From Paludibacteraceae bacterium (GTDB lineage: Bacteria; Bacteroidota; Bacteroidia; Bacteroidales; Paludibacteraceae), in NCBI GenBank assembly GCA_024401555.1, contig JAKSKV010000004.1:56242-120241 (forward strand): 64,000 nt of DNA. The letters are read 5' to 3'. Position 1 is the stretch's first letter, and each line of letters starts with the position of its first letter. Below the pieces are notes generated by a model, which saw only the letters and a list, made by a program, of their open reading frames with translations, was not told the origin of the DNA and made no database searches. The translations under genes were made by a program, and so were the position numbers. Below, piece by piece: positions 9,333-19,911 of the stretch.

Positions 9333-11171
9333 ATGGCTGAGAAGAAGAACAGGTTTCCTTTTATAATGCTTTTGAAGCGTTTTGTCGGCCCTTATAAGGG
9401 TGCGGTCGCTTTGAACATATTGTGTAATCTGCTCTCCACCATCTTCAGCCTTTTCTCTTTTGCATTGTTGATCCCAATTTTGGAGATCCTCTTCAAAACG
9501 TCCAACAATGTATATGAATACATGCCCTTCTCATGGGATATGAGTGTGATCAAAAACAATGCTTATTGTTGGGTATCAAACTACATATCTCAAGAGGGAG
9601 CCATGAAGACGCTCATGCTGATGAGTGTGTTGTTGGTGGTGATGACCTTGTTCAAAACAGGTGTCGCCTATATGGCGAGCTATTTCATCATTCCAATGCG
9701 TACAGGATTGATCCGTGATATCCGTAACCTCTTGTATGACAAGATTGTGGATCTGCATATTGGATTTTTCCAGAAGCAGAAAAAGGGCGATATCATGTCG
9801 CGTATGATGAGTGATGTTGGTGAGGTGGAGGCCTCTATTATGAGTTCCATCGAGTTGCTCTCCAAGAATCCGATTATGATTATCGTCTACCTTTCCATCA
9901 TGTTTATCCTCAGTTGGAAACTCACCCTTTTCGTTTTGATAGTTTTGCCAGTCGCTGGATTCATTATGGGTAGAGTAGGGCGCTCCTTGAAGAAGAAGTC
10001 TAAGGAGGGGCAAACCCAATTGGGACAATTGCTCTCCCAAATCGAAGAGACGCTTAGTGGCTTGCGTGTCGTGAAGGCTTTCAATGCCGAGAAAGCTGTG
10101 ATCCGTAATTTCCGAAACATGAATGAACGTCAGCGTTCTACGGTTAACAAGGTGAATCGTCGCTACATGTTGGCTCATCCGATGAGTGAATTTTTAGGCA
10201 CAACCGCCATTGCGATTGTCCTCTATTTTGGTGGAACATTGATTCTCAATGATAACAGCTCCCTGACGGCTGCCGAATTCATCTACTACTTGGTTGTTTT
10301 TTATAGCATCATCAATCCTGCGAAAGACCTTTCCAAAGCGATGTATAGCATCGAGAAGGGTACTGCTTCGTTGGAACGAATCGACGTGATTTTAGCGGCT
10401 AACAATCCTTTGAAAGTGGTGGATAATCCCACACCGGTTAAGCCTTTCGAGAAGGAGATAGTCTATAAGGATGTCTGGTTTAAGTACGACGAGGAGTGGG
10501 TGCTGAAGAATATTAACCTTACGGTGAAGGCAGGAAAGACAGTGGCTTTGGTGGGTCAATCAGGTTCTGGAAAATCCACCATGGTTGATTTGTTGCCACG
10601 TTTTTATGATGTGAATAGGGGAGAGATCACGATTGATGGTGTCAATGTGAAGGAGATGACTACTTATGACCTTCGCTCTCTGATGGGTAATGTCAATCAG
10701 GAGGCGATCCTCTTTAACGATACGATATTCAACAACATCACTTTTGGCGTGGAGGACGCGACGGAGGAGCAGGTCATCGAAGCGGCTAAAATTGCCAATG
10801 CCCACGATTTCATCATGGCTACGGAGAATGGTTACCAAACCAACATCGGTGATAAGGGAGGCCGTTTGTCTGGAGGTCAACGTCAGCGTATTAGCATAGC
10901 CCGTGCCATATTGAAGAACCCGTCCATATTGATTTTGGACGAAGCCACCTCTGCTCTTGATACGGAGTCGGAGTCCTTGGTGCAGGAGGCGTTGGAGCGT
11001 TTGATGAGGACGCGTACTACGATTGTGATTGCACACCGTTTGTCAACCGTGAAGGACGCGGATGAAATCTGTGTCATGAAGGATGGCGAGATTGTGGAGC
11101 GTGGCTCGCATGCGGAATTGATCGAAAAAGATGGCCTTTATAAGAAACTCTACACTATGCAGTCGTTATAG
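9333..11171 (+). CDS. MsbA-type ABC exporter (fused membrane and ATPase domains)
   Basis: 612 aa half-transporter, expected to act as a homodimer in the inner membrane. Residues about 1-325 hold six transmembrane helices of the type 1 exporter fold. The ATPase follows with Walker A GQSGSGKST (408-416), signature LSGGQRQR (512-519), Walker B ending LDEATSALD (about 535-543) and the H-loop in IAHRLST. The arrangement and length match MsbA-like lipid A or lipid flippases, and Bacteroidota often keep a single such housekeeping copy. The substrate is inferred from family only; a peptide or drug exporter is possible. It follows purB by 14 bp. Confidence 0.88.
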   Translation: MAEKKNRFPFIMLLKRFVGPYKGAVALNILCNLLSTIFSLFSFALLIPILEILFKTSNNVYEYMPFSWDMSVIKNNAYCWVSNYISQEGAMKTLMLMSVLLVVMTLFKTGVAYMASYFIIPMRTGLIRDIRNLLYDKIVDLHIGFFQKQKKGDIMSRMMSDVGEVEASIMSSIELLSKNPIMIIVYLSIMFILSWKLTLFVLIVLPVAGFIMGRVGRSLKKKSKEGQTQLGQLLSQIEETLSGLRVVKAFNAEKAVIRNFRNMNERQRSTVNKVNRRYMLAHPMSEFLGTTAIAIVLYFGGTLILNDNSSLTAAEFIYYLVVFYSIINPAKDLSKAMYSIEKGTASLERIDVILAANNPLKVVDNPTPVKPFEKEIVYKDVWFKYDEEWVLKNINLTVKAGKTVALVGQSGSGKSTMVDLLPRFYDVNRGEITIDGVNVKEMTTYDLRSLMGNVNQEAILFNDTIFNNITFGVEDATEEQVIEAAKIANAHDFIMATENGYQTNIGDKGGRLSGGQRQRISIARAILKNPSILILDEATSALDTESESLVQEALERLMRTRTTIVIAHRLSTVKDADEICVMKDGEIVERGSHAELIEKDGLYKKLYTMQSL

Positions 11172-11483
11172 TTTGCAGTTGACTCTTCTGAAATAAAGAT
11201 GATTTATATTGATAACCTGTTGGCTTAATTTATAGACTTGCCTTTTTTGATTTCATTCTTGGATTCCTTTTTGATAAATATGGATTTTATTCGCTTTTGT
11301 AGATGTATTGTCCGTTTTTTGGCGAAAATATTTAACATTTTTTGTTTTTTTGTCGCCTTTTAAGGCTTGGTGTCCAAATTTTTTGTATATTCGCCCGTCA
11401 ATGTGTGGACCAAAGAAAGCCCATAAACATTGGTCTGATACTGTAAATTTTTAGAATAAGAGAAGATAGATCGTTCGAAATAC
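11172..11483 (+). other. AT-rich intergenic region upstream of the 2334-aa surface protein
   Basis: 312 bp with no plausible gene. It contains several T-rich runs and a weak promoter candidate at 11386-11393. I see no strong rho-independent terminator for the upstream ABC gene. Confidence 0.5.
11386..11393 (+). promoter_or_regulatory. Possible -7 element for the type B surface-protein cluster
   Basis: TATATTCG differs from TAnnTTTG at one position. TTG occurs 16 bp upstream, a sub-optimal spacing. The implied leader is about 85 nt. Weak on its own, but the best match in this gap. Confidence 0.35.
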
Positions 11484-14400
11484 ATGAAAAACATGAAAAC
11501 AACATCATTGTTTAACCGATTGTTCAGGGTGCTTTTATTGACGACATCCCTGACTGTAGGCTCCTTGTCATCCTATGCCGGATTTGTGAAACATGTCTCC
11601 TTCAACACGTGGGGAGGATCTTGTGACGCACCTCAACGTATAGGTAAATACCTTCAATATGAATTAAGTAATTACAGGGGTGAGATCGTGATCGAGATGG
11701 AGAGTAAGCTCGACGCGTTGATTAAGCCTGATGGTATTTCTGGATGGCCAAGTTTGGAGGACGAGGGAAATCCGAACCAGTTGAAAGTTCAGGTGGAAAC
11801 CGGTTACACGGGAAAACTTTGTTTTAGTTATGATGCTGACGCGAATGCGGTAAATATAGAGAAGGGCCCTTGTGGTGGCGTGGCTATCGCTACCCCTATG
11901 ACTGCATGTAAAGGTGGTACTGTCAATTTCGGTGTTTCCGAGAGTGCTGCGGACGCTTCGAAAAGATGGGGTGTCCTCTCTGCTGCGAACGATACTACTT
12001 GGTTGGATGCCTATGATGATTTGGATGATTTTGATTATGAGGTGAATGAGGTGACCACCATGGTGTTGAAGTACACAACATCCACTGGATTGGTCTCTTG
12101 CTCGGATGTTACCGTCAATCTCTCTTTGGCCGCTTGCGGTGAGAGTGTTACGGCCAGCGCTACAGAGCTTTGCCCTGGCGAGGAGGTGACATTGACCTCT
12201 TCCTATAAGGAGGGTGCGAAATATGAGTGGAAGTTGACCACTGGCAAGGTGGTTGCGACTACGACTGAGCCTACCCTCACATTCAAGCCTGTCACTACCA
12301 ATTATGATTTGTATGTGGATGACCTCTATGCGGGTTCCGTTTCTTTGAAGATGAATGGTTGTGGTTTCTTCGTTTCTCCTTTGTATCCTATCACTACTTG
12401 TCTTCAGGATTCCAATTATTTGTATGCGATTGGAGATGTGATGTTGGCAGATGCGAAGAATCCAGCTTTCGAGTGGGAGTCTTCTGAGGATGGTGAGACT
12501 TGGACTGTTATTGAGGGACAGAATAAGTTCCGTTTGCCAGTATTGCCTACCGAGGATACCTATTATCGTGCTAAATACAATAGTTCTTATACGGCGCCAT
12601 TCTTCTACGAGGTTCCGAACTGTGCGGAGAGTGACCGATGTGAAGGTTTGCAGACACGTGTGCTCTTCTATGAAACTTTCGGTTTCTTCGTAAATGAAAA
12701 TACGTATGTGTCTGGCGACCAAATCTACGATGGTGAGGTGATCTTGCCAGGAGGAGTAGAGGCCAAATCATCGAGCGATTCTAAGGGATTTGCTGGAAAC
12801 TATTCTGGCGATCTTGGTACAGATTATATCGATAAGATCCATTACCCTTACGTTCCTTTCGGCACAGACGCTAATTCCAAGAAAAATATTACGGGAGAAG
12901 GATATTATACCGCAAGAGAGGATAAGGGATACTCTTTGGTGAAGACCACAGAGGGTCAAACATCCTACCATATCCAAAAATTTGTGACGCCAGATCCGAA
13001 TGGCCATGTGGTGTCCGCTTCCGAGTTCGTCCGTCTGCCAGGAGGTTCTTCCAACCAATTCGTGGGTACGGATGGTCACTTGTTCTTGCAGGCCAACCCT
13101 ATGTTGCCTAATTACTTCGGATGGGGTGCCGGTTCGGATATCGACGATGCGGCTTTCCGTTTGCAGGATGGTTACTATGCGATTGTGGCAAATCCAGACT
13201 CAGTGGACCGCCACCAACACAAAGATTATTCCGACATCACTGATGCGACAGGAAATGTCAATGGAGCCATGTTGATGGTAAACTCCGGACAGACCAATAT
13301 TTCTAAGTCCGCCATCTATGCGCAACGTGTTGTGTTGGGTTGTGCGGCTGACCGTTTCGCTTTCAGTATGAATGTGCGTAATGTGGCGAAGCAAGATGGT
13401 TTGAACCCTGTGAACATCTCCGTGCTCTTGTTGGAGGACATCGCTGAGGTGTTGCCTGCTGAGTATAAGAGAATGGGCGCAGTTGAAGCTTCCCATATTT
13501 TGAACAATGACATTAATTCAGGTGATTTGCCTTCTGGTAGCAGCGCTCAATGGACAAAGGTTGACAAGTATGTTGAGTTGGGTGCCGGCAAAAAGGTGAA
13601 GTCATTGTGGGTTGTACTTTACAATAATGGTGAGCCAGGTGATGGTAACGATATGGTGATCGATGATATCTCCTTCTCCGTATGTTTGCCAAAGGCTGAG
13701 TTGTCCGCTAATATCGACGGCGAGTTGATCACTGGTTCTTTGACTGTGTGTGATGGCCGTGATGTTGAGTTGGTGGCTAAACAGAAAGGAGATTACATTC
13801 CAGACCCAGTTTACTTGTTCCAATATTTCGATAAGGAGAGCAACACTTGGGAGGACATGAAGGATTATAGTGATGCTGATACCTATAAGGAGACCAACAC
13901 TACTATTTCCGTGACAGAGAAGAAGTATTTGGGTGATGTTCCATATCGTGTGATCATCGGTTCTACCGTTGAGGAACTTCGCGATGTCTCTGAAAATGCG
14001 GAGGATGTATGTAACGAGTTCCTTGTGGCTCGTTCTAACATCGATGTAAGAAATACATTTGGTGGTCCTATGTGTGAGGATCATAAGGATGAGAAGGTTT
14101 GTTTCGTGGCAGGTGATACTGTTACTGTATCAGGATGCCGTAATTTGACCAACCCAGACCACACATGGAAAATGTTGTGGAGAAATGATAATGGCGATGT
14201 TTTGGTTGATACCATGGAGGTGACAGGCGTCTCTTCCGATGATATCCACTTTGTGATCGACCAAGATTTCAATGTTACCGTTTACGACCGCAAGTGGAAC
14301 AAGACATTCCAAACAGATTCCGCTGGTATGGCGAACATCTTCTTTGTCGCTTTGGATGAGGGTGGATGTGAACATAAGCAAACATTTAACCTCAAGGCTA

Positions 14401-17400
14401 AGCATGTTGTTGATTTAGGTTTTGATAAGGAGTCGGCAATTGGCTGTGATTCTGTTATGGTGAAAATCAGCAACGATGTACCAAGCGCAACATTGCGTTG
14501 GGATTGGGGTATGCCAGGCCGTGAGGTGATTGTCGATGAGGTGACAAGAGTATTCTATCCAGATGGCTTGGATAAGGTCGCTACCATTACAGGTACTTTG
14601 AAGATCAGTGTTGTCAACGATGGAGATCAATACTGTGCGCCTGCTGAGCCATTGGAGATTCCGTTCAAGGTGAACAACGTTTCTTACAAGTTGAAGGTGG
14701 TTCCAAGTTCAAATCCTGTCTGTGTGACACCTGGTCAGGCTGATGATGCCATTTTGCTTCAGTTGGAGGCTGCTGTTGAGCCTGCCGAGGCGAAGAAAAT
14801 CATCACTGTTTACCATTGGCGTATGGATTTCGGTGATGGTGATGTGATCGACACCACTTCTGTGACAGAGCGTTTGTTCTTAAGATATAAGGATCTGCAT
14901 GGCCGTACTGGTAAATCGGTCCGTGTCGATCTTATTTCGACTGAAACTGTGGATTGCGGTAATATAGAAAATGATGATGCTAATTCGGGGGCGGATATCG
15001 ATATCCGTGAGGGACAATTCAAATTGTCTTTGGAGGCAAAAAATCCAAATGTCTGCTTGAATTCTGAGGATGTCATTACGTTGAAGGCGGGCATTTCCCC
15101 TAAGACTGCGCTTACCAATATCGACAAGTTTGTGCTTCGTGACGGAACCATCGATTTGTTTGATATACCTACCAATTTGTCGGACTCTGTATATGAGGTG
15201 ACCGTTGATAAGGCAAAATATCCTGAGTTCTTTACTGCAGGAACGACGAAGTATTTCACTTTGTCCGCATACGATGAGTATTGTAAGGCTAATAGCATTT
15301 CGGAACCTACCGAGGTGAACCTTAACGGATACACATTCAAATTGGAGGATCCAGGTATGGATGGTGCCGAGTGTTTGGTGAAGGGAGAGAAGTTGACAAT
15401 CGAGGCGAAGTTGTCTGATCCTAATGCTGACAATTTGATTAAGTCTTATAAGTGGTATAAGGGCAATACCTTGGTACATGAGGGCGGATTGACTTATGCG
15501 TTTGAGGTTACAGAGAGTAGCAATGAATACTACAAATTAGTCTTGAGTGATAAGATTTGCGAGGATGTGGCTGATTCTATTCAAGTAGCTGTCAGCGTTA
15601 AGTACGATGTAACACTTTCCGCTAATAAGTTCACTACTTGTGCTGATAATGACAGCGCGAAAGTTCGTGCGGTCATCACTCCAGCTTCTTCCGCTTTGCA
15701 GATTAAGCGATATGAGTGGCACGCCGTTGTTGCTGGCGAAGACATCGTCATTAAGAATGGAAATGCTTCCGATTCTGTTTTGGTTCTTAGTTCAGAGAAC
15801 TTCCCTAAATTGGTGGCAGCAGGTGTTTCTGCGGATATTTATGTGGTGGCTTACGATAGCATTTGTGATCCAGCCAAGTCAAAGGACGACGTTCACTTCG
15901 ACTTTAACGTTCCTTACGAGATGACTGTCAACTATGATGGCAAGTCAGTCTGCGTTCCTAGCGAGGGAGATATCAACGCTCATGAGGTGTTGTTGAAGGT
16001 GAGTGTGGACATTACGCCGGCAGAGGCGCTTGTCCAAGTCCACAATTACATCTGGCATATCAAGAGCAGCGACGAGTCTGTTTGGAATGTTTATAACACT
16101 GCTGAAAATCACATTGAGTTTACTTACAGTGATTTGAAGAAATACAAAGGAAAGGATGTGAAGTTGTATGTCTCTTCTTATGACGACATTTGCGCTCCTG
16201 GTACCGATCCAAATATCAGTGACACGGTTAATGTTGAGATCCGTGTCGGTGGATTCAATGTGGATTTGAATGATATTCCGACTGCTTACTGTGTCGAGTC
16301 TTTGGATGATGCGAAATTCACTTTGAAGGCTGTCGTTACGCCTGCTGACGCTCGTAACAACATTTCAGAGTTCTATTGGTACGATAATGGCAAGATTTTT
16401 GCGACTACCGAGGCTGATAGCATTGTTTTGGACAAGAATACCTATAAGGATGTGTTTGAGGCTGGCTACACCGCAAACTTCTCTGTCGCTGCGTTCGATG
16501 CCGCTTGTGAGCGTGATACGGTTAGATCAAACTCTTCTACAAAGGTTGAATTCAATACAAGATTCGAGTTGTCTCTCTCTTATCCTTCCGATAAGATCTG
16601 TTTGCCAGCAGATGATAAGGCTGTAACATTGACAGCCCAAACAGAGCCATCTTCCGCTATCAATCATATCAAAGAGTATGTTTGGGAGAGAATCGCTCCT
16701 TCGGAGAAGACAACATCGACTTCCGAGAATTCTTTGAATCTGAATACAGCCGGATGGTTGGAGGTTTCCGATGCGATGAGCTTCAAGGTGACCGCTTACG
16801 ACAATGTTTGTTACAATAAGGCAGATGGTGGATCTGAGTTTATGGATACGCTTATGGTGAATAAGAACTTTACGCCTAAGTTGGATGTTAACTATAAGTT
16901 CATCTGTTCTACGGAGGGTTCTATCACTTCTGAGTTGACAATCGATCCTAAAGACGCGTATGTTCATACCTACACTTACAAGTATATCTTCAGAGGCAAG
17001 GAGTACTCAATCGATGAGGATGTTGATTTGTATAAGGCTAAGTTGCTTTCAAGCTACTTCCCAGAGGATATGAAGTCAGGCGAGAAGTTTGAACTTTTCG
17101 TCGAGATCGATGATAGTGGAGTCTGTGGACCAATTGAGTCTGACAAGGTTTCCGTATCAGTTCAAAATCCATTCACGCTCGCTTTGACGACAGATAGAGA
17201 TTCAGCGTGTGTCAACTCTTTGGTAGAGGTGAAGGTTGTTGATATCAATCCTTCTGAGGCAGAGTCATTCATTAAGAAAATCACTTGGTACGACAATGGT
17301 TCCGCTATCACTACGGCAAAGGATGTTCAGAAGATTTATGGTTCATCTGATTTGTCTGTTGGCGAACATCTCTTCTATGTAGTGGCTGACGATGAGATTT

Positions 17401-18488
17401 GTCCAGCTGTCACTTCCGAGAAGAGAAGTGTGATGGTGGTCGATTCGCTTCGATTGGAGTTCACGCCAAGCACTTATACTTATTGTTATCCTACAGATGG
17501 TCAAGTAAGTTTGCACGTGAACGTTGTATCCGGATCACCTATCCGTTACGAATTGTACGATGCGGACACTGATGAGATGTTGTCTGGATTTAACAATAGA
17601 AAGCCAAGCGCATTCTGGGAAACTGAACCAACTGTTGATCGCAACAGTTATTATGTAAAGGTTTACGATGGTGTATGTAGTTTTAACAAGTCAAACGCAA
17701 TTACCTCATCAACCTCTATCAGGGTTCATGTTCCAGTGGAATTTACATTGGATATTCCACAAGATATGAAAGAAGTTTGTGTGGGTGACTCAATTAAACT
17801 ATCTTTGTCACCGATTTCAGGTTATCCTTCATATTATCTAGTGTATGGTAAGACCAGTGAGACTGTTCAACGTATTCTCCCTACTGGTGAGGATTTGAAG
17901 ATTGGCGATATCGCGAAGGAGGCTGGATATTTGAACTACACAGTTGTGGCGATCGACGAAATTTGTCCTTCCACTTCAGAATCAGAGGGATCAGTATTCG
18001 TTCATGAAAGTCCTGAGATTCAGTTGTATGCTAATAAGGAGAATGTGATTATTGGTGGTGATATCGTCCTTTACGCTGATCCTATCAAGGGTTCACCTAC
18101 TTCTTATGAGTGGTTCTGTGATGGTGTGTCGTTTGCGGTAACCGCCACAAATCAGACCAACTATTTACCAGAGTCAACCTCTGAGTATGTGGTTCGCGCT
18201 TCTGATGGCGTTTGTCCTTCCGCAACATCTTCTATCACTTTGGATGTGAAGTTGCCTACTGCATTCACTCCATATGTGGCTGATGATTTGAACGATAAGT
18301 TCATGAACGGTTTCAATGTAGTGGTGTTCGACCGTTATGGACAAAAGGTATTTGAGGGAGAGAATGGTTGGGATGGCCGTCGTGGTAATTCTCCATCATT
18401 TGTTGATCCAGGCGTATTCTTCTATCAAGTTGTCATGAAGAATGGCAAGGTAGAGAAGGGTACTGTCGAAGTTGTTTTGAATAAATAA
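11484..18488 (+). CDS. 2334-aa cysteine-paired repeat surface protein, T9SS type B sorting domain
   Basis: Signal peptide at residues 1-32 (basic start, hydrophobic core, ends SLSSYA). Residues about 390-735 form a module that runs from YETFG through DGYYAIV and GAMLMVNS to GNDMVIDDISFSVC; the same module occurs in the 3358-aa protein starting at 33919. From about 1065 to 2255 the chain is a tandem array of Ig-like units of roughly 100-120 aa, most ending in a [Y/F/I]DxxC motif (AYDEYC, AYDSIC, SYDDIC, AFDAAC, AYDNVC, VYDGVC) paired with an earlier cysteine near each unit's start. The last 80 residues are a short type B gliding-motility sorting domain (AFTPYVADDLNDKF, VVFDRYGQKVFEG, NGWDGRRG). 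No enzyme motif is visible. I infer a long rigid filament or adhesin. The OmpA and PorP/SprF genes downstream appear to be its partners. Confidence 0.85.
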   Translation: MKNMKTTSLFNRLFRVLLLTTSLTVGSLSSYAGFVKHVSFNTWGGSCDAPQRIGKYLQYELSNYRGEIVIEMESKLDALIKPDGISGWPSLEDEGNPNQLKVQVETGYTGKLCFSYDADANAVNIEKGPCGGVAIATPMTACKGGTVNFGVSESAADASKRWGVLSAANDTTWLDAYDDLDDFDYEVNEVTTMVLKYTTSTGLVSCSDVTVNLSLAACGESVTASATELCPGEEVTLTSSYKEGAKYEWKLTTGKVVATTTEPTLTFKPVTTNYDLYVDDLYAGSVSLKMNGCGFFVSPLYPITTCLQDSNYLYAIGDVMLADAKNPAFEWESSEDGETWTVIEGQNKFRLPVLPTEDTYYRAKYNSSYTAPFFYEVPNCAESDRCEGLQTRVLFYETFGFFVNENTYVSGDQIYDGEVILPGGVEAKSSSDSKGFAGNYSGDLGTDYIDKIHYPYVPFGTDANSKKNITGEGYYTAREDKGYSLVKTTEGQTSYHIQKFVTPDPNGHVVSASEFVRLPGGSSNQFVGTDGHLFLQANPMLPNYFGWGAGSDIDDAAFRLQDGYYAIVANPDSVDRHQHKDYSDITDATGNVNGAMLMVNSGQTNISKSAIYAQRVVLGCAADRFAFSMNVRNVAKQDGLNPVNISVLLLEDIAEVLPAEYKRMGAVEASHILNNDINSGDLPSGSSAQWTKVDKYVELGAGKKVKSLWVVLYNNGEPGDGNDMVIDDISFSVCLPKAELSANIDGELITGSLTVCDGRDVELVAKQKGDYIPDPVYLFQYFDKESNTWEDMKDYSDADTYKETNTTISVTEKKYLGDVPYRVIIGSTVEELRDVSENAEDVCNEFLVARSNIDVRNTFGGPMCEDHKDEKVCFVAGDTVTVSGCRNLTNPDHTWKMLWRNDNGDVLVDTMEVTGVSSDDIHFVIDQDFNVTVYDRKWNKTFQTDSAGMANIFFVALDEGGCEHKQTFNLKAKHVVDLGFDKESAIGCDSVMVKISNDVPSATLRWDWGMPGREVIVDEVTRVFYPDGLDKVATITGTLKISVVNDGDQYCAPAEPLEIPFKVNNVSYKLKVVPSSNPVCVTPGQADDAILLQLEAAVEPAEAKKIITVYHWRMDFGDGDVIDTTSVTERLFLRYKDLHGRTGKSVRVDLISTETVDCGNIENDDANSGADIDIREGQFKLSLEAKNPNVCLNSEDVITLKAGISPKTALTNIDKFVLRDGTIDLFDIPTNLSDSVYEVTVDKAKYPEFFTAGTTKYFTLSAYDEYCKANSISEPTEVNLNGYTFKLEDPGMDGAECLVKGEKLTIEAKLSDPNADNLIKSYKWYKGNTLVHEGGLTYAFEVTESSNEYYKLVLSDKICEDVADSIQVAVSVKYDVTLSANKFTTCADNDSAKVRAVITPASSALQIKRYEWHAVVAGEDIVIKNGNASDSVLVLSSENFPKLVAAGVSADIYVVAYDSICDPAKSKDDVHFDFNVPYEMTVNYDGKSVCVPSEGDINAHEVLLKVSVDITPAEALVQVHNYIWHIKSSDESVWNVYNTAENHIEFTYSDLKKYKGKDVKLYVSSYDDICAPGTDPNISDTVNVEIRVGGFNVDLNDIPTAYCVESLDDAKFTLKAVVTPADARNNISEFYWYDNGKIFATTEADSIVLDKNTYKDVFEAGYTANFSVAAFDAACERDTVRSNSSTKVEFNTRFELSLSYPSDKICLPADDKAVTLTAQTEPSSAINHIKEYVWERIAPSEKTTSTSENSLNLNTAGWLEVSDAMSFKVTAYDNVCYNKADGGSEFMDTLMVNKNFTPKLDVNYKFICSTEGSITSELTIDPKDAYVHTYTYKYIFRGKEYSIDEDVDLYKAKLLSSYFPEDMKSGEKFELFVEIDDSGVCGPIESDKVSVSVQNPFTLALTTDRDSACVNSLVEVKVVDINPSEAESFIKKITWYDNGSAITTAKDVQKIYGSSDLSVGEHLFYVVADDEICPAVTSEKRSVMVVDSLRLEFTPSTYTYCYPTDGQVSLHVNVVSGSPIRYELYDADTDEMLSGFNNRKPSAFWETEPTVDRNSYYVKVYDGVCSFNKSNAITSSTSIRVHVPVEFTLDIPQDMKEVCVGDSIKLSLSPISGYPSYYLVYGKTSETVQRILPTGEDLKIGDIAKEAGYLNYTVVAIDEICPSTSESEGSVFVHESPEIQLYANKENVIIGGDIVLYADPIKGSPTSYEWFCDGVSFAVTATNQTNYLPESTSEYVVRASDGVCPSATSSITLDVKLPTAFTPYVADDLNDKFMNGFNVVVFDRYGQKVFEGENGWDGRRGNSPSFVDPGVFFYQVVMKNGKVEKGTVEVVLNK
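14680..18250 (+). repeat. Tandem Ig-like repeat array with [YFI]DxxC motif
   Basis: About twelve units within the 2334-aa protein. Each has a Cys in an early strand and most have a second Cys in a terminal [Y/F/I]DxxC motif; many also carry TPAxA or DPAxA followed by a YxWY-like strand. Units are diverged in sequence, so this is a protein-level rather than a DNA-level repeat. Confidence 0.75.
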
Positions 18489-18522
18489 TAAAAATAAAAA
18501 ATTATAATTTATGTGTACTGAT

Positions 18523-19893
18523 ATGAAAAGGACTTTAGCTCTCGCGACGTTGTCCTTTTGTGGACTGACCTCTTTCGCAGGTATTCATGAAGAATACACG
18601 GAGGGATATGAGATTTTATCTTCCGCCGCAAGTTCCTCTCAGCAAGAACGTCCTATGTCCTTCTATAAGGAGGGTAAGGTTGCGTTTTTCAGAGGTGATA
18701 CTGCCTATACTGCGACGATAGGTAACATGTATGATTTGGAGAATATTGAAAAGTGTCCTGAACTTACCGGTTTGGGTATCGTGGGTACTTTCGCTTATGA
18801 TCCAAGAAAGCGTACAATTTACTTTTCACACATAGATGAGATTGGAAATGCCGATTTGTACGAGGCGACTTTGCAAGGAGGTTCCTTCAGTGAACCTAAG
18901 TTGATGAAGATCGAAGGTCTTGACAAGTTGAGAAAGAAGGTTCGCGGTTCTTCCACCGTTATCGCTGGCTGGACATATCGTTACGACCGTGTGACTGGTT
19001 TCTACAACCCTACTTTGGCTAACAATGGTACACGTATTTATTTCTCTGCTGATTTCAAGGATCATGGTCACGGCGGCCGTGATATTTGGTATATCGATAG
19101 AGCAAAAAACAAAGAGGAGCTTGGTTATGATTGGCAAATGCCTAAGAATGCATCCGACAGTGTAATCGTCATGAATAGTAAGGGACGTGATGATTATCCG
19201 TTTGTTGTCGGTGACTCTTTGATGTATTTTATGTCTGATCGTCCAGGCGGATTTGGTGGAATGGATATCTACTTCTCCCGTTATGAGAAGGACCATGAGT
19301 TTGAGGTGCTTGATACTGCTACCAACGAGATGGTGAAGGTTAAGCGTGATATTTGGACCGAGGCTGTTAATTTGGATTCGACCTATAATACCCGCGCAAA
19401 TGAGTACAACTTCATTGGTACTCCTAAATTGGCGATGTTTATGTCTAACCGTCAAGGAGGTAAAGGTAAGGACGATATCTATGTTCCAATGCCTTTCCGT
19501 GCGGAGCCAGACTTCGATTTGCAACCAGAAATTACGATGACAGAGCCTAAGGGCTTCAACTGGGTGCTCTTCTTCTTCGACTTCGACAAGGGTGATATGA
19601 AACCTGAGTACTTCGTTCAGTTGGATGAGTTGGTTAGCGCCATGAAGGAGTTCCCTGGTGTTACCTTTGAGATTACAGGACATACCGATGAGCGTGGATC
19701 TGATAAGTATAACATGAAGTTGTCTGATGTCCGTGCAAATTACGTTCGCCAATTGTTGATCGAAAGAGGTATGAGTCCTAACGAGTTGGTGGCTGAGGGT
19801 CGCGGTTTCCACGAGACCATTATCAAGAACGCACAAACAGAGGCACAGCACGAGCAAAACCGTCGTGTTGATATCAAGATCTTAAATGAATAA
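18523..19893 (+). CDS. OmpA-family peptidoglycan-binding protein with PD40-type repeats
   Basis: 456 aa from the ATG at 18523, chosen because it gives a clean signal peptide (MKRTLALATLSFCGLTSFA); an ATG 12 bp upstream is possible. Residues about 80-325 contain WD40-like/PD40 beta-propeller blades with the recurring pattern IYFSAD, DIWYID, MYFMSDRPGGFGGMDIYF and MFMSNRQGGKGKDDIY. Residues about 345-456 are an OmpA C-terminal domain with the peptidoglycan-binding pattern TGHTDERGSDKYN followed by LSDVRAN, so the Asp and Arg that grip the peptide stem are present. The same layout occurs in T9SS-linked proteins such as PorE-like proteins. It sits between the giant type B substrate and two PorP/SprF genes, suggesting it ties the surface complex to the cell wall. 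Confidence 0.88.
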   Translation: MKRTLALATLSFCGLTSFAGIHEEYTEGYEILSSAASSSQQERPMSFYKEGKVAFFRGDTAYTATIGNMYDLENIEKCPELTGLGIVGTFAYDPRKRTIYFSHIDEIGNADLYEATLQGGSFSEPKLMKIEGLDKLRKKVRGSSTVIAGWTYRYDRVTGFYNPTLANNGTRIYFSADFKDHGHGGRDIWYIDRAKNKEELGYDWQMPKNASDSVIVMNSKGRDDYPFVVGDSLMYFMSDRPGGFGGMDIYFSRYEKDHEFEVLDTATNEMVKVKRDIWTEAVNLDSTYNTRANEYNFIGTPKLAMFMSNRQGGKGKDDIYVPMPFRAEPDFDLQPEITMTEPKGFNWVLFFFDFDKGDMKPEYFVQLDELVSAMKEFPGVTFEITGHTDERGSDKYNMKLSDVRANYVRQLLIERGMSPNELVAEGRGFHETIIKNAQTEAQHEQNRRVDIKILNE

Positions 19894-19911
19894 TTCAGTG
19901 GAGGTTAGAAG

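Noticed and set aside
11664-12722. 352-codon minus-strand open frame
   Set aside because: Lies fully inside the 2334-aa protein gene, composition is that of a complement of coding DNA, no recognisable motif.
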